From: Bugula neritina
Taxonomy: Eukaryota > Bryozoa > Gymnolaemata > Cheilostomatida > Bugulidae
Assembly (NCBI GenBank): GCA_964035545.1
Contig: OZ037766.1
Span: 9,557,722 to 9,621,721 of the forward strand
Direction of reading: 5' to 3'
Length of the DNA: 64,000 nt
Under the pieces are notes generated by a model, which saw only the letters and a program-made list of their open reading frames with translations, searched no databases and had not been told where the DNA came from. Position numbers and translations under genes: made by a program. This document shows positions 63,920 to 64,000 of this stretch, piece by piece; the stretch's first letter is position 1; each line of letters starts with the position of its first letter.

Positions 63920-64000
63920 CTGGAATATAAAAATAAATGAGTTGATGAAAAATTTGAAGAATTTAAATTCATAAAATTAGGTTTCAATAACTGCACTCAA

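Noticed and set aside
1-64000. CRISPR arrays, operons, bacterial-type promoters and ribosome binding sites
   Set aside because: The window is spliced nuclear animal DNA; the tandem repeats seen have no spacer structure.

Overview
The window is nuclear DNA of a multicellular animal. Every multi-exon gene has GT-AG introns in a strongly AT-rich background, and the proteins include animal-type families: CYLD with CAP-Gly domains, TRAPPC11, SLC35B3, GT31 glycosyltransferase and ZSWIM7. The sequence does not settle the phylum. A non-vertebrate, perhaps a sponge or another marine invertebrate, is my guess from AT content, modest introns and degraded CR1/Jockey-type LINEs. Exon boundaries were read by eye from splice sites, phase continuity and remembered family patterns; no alignment was run.

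Layout: (1) 222-396 (+), last exon of an unrecognised gene. (2) 3330-11008 (+), SLC35B3-type PAPS transporter in nine coding exons, with a possible extra 5' exon at 2063-2123. Its introns hold a LINE 3' end (2149-2550, -), a patterned simple repeat (2551-2885) and a complete intronless GT31 glycosyltransferase on the opposite strand (8263-9384, -). (3) 12325-18244 (-), an unrecognised basic, Ser/Arg-rich protein in at least six exons. (4) 19358-21127 (-), ZSWIM7/SWS1, including a 22-nt microexon. (5) 21851-22274, MITE-like element with long imperfect terminal inverted repeats. (6) 22840-24840 (-), a broken LINE with endonuclease and reverse transcriptase remains, followed by AT-rich intergenic DNA with palindromic trinucleotide-like repeats and a perfect hairpin (28574-28607). 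(7) 31149-44635 (+), a CYLD homologue in 11 coding exons. (8) 47969-48739 (-), an unrecognised 256-aa two-pass membrane protein. (9) 50954-63919 (-), TRAPPC11, 23 exons from about residue 155 to the stop; its 5' part lies beyond the window.

The most interesting item is the CYLD homologue. Its reading frame is open through all exons (about 1152 aa), and the CAP-Gly domains and the Cys/His-rich B-box insert are kept. All three catalytic-triad positions (Cys, His, Asp) read as Asn, and the third CAP-Gly domain appears to be missing. This predicts a catalytically dead, scaffold-like CYLD. Other points of note are a GT31 enzyme whose DxD metal motif is eroded, a 31-bp tandem repeat in TRAPPC11 that copies an active splice donor four times and could change the C-terminus, and the ZSWIM7 microexon.

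The genes form no operon-like unit. SLC35B3 (sulfate donor import) and its nested GT31 gene (glycan extension) both act in the Golgi, and TRAPPC11 acts in ER-Golgi traffic, but co-regulation is only speculation.
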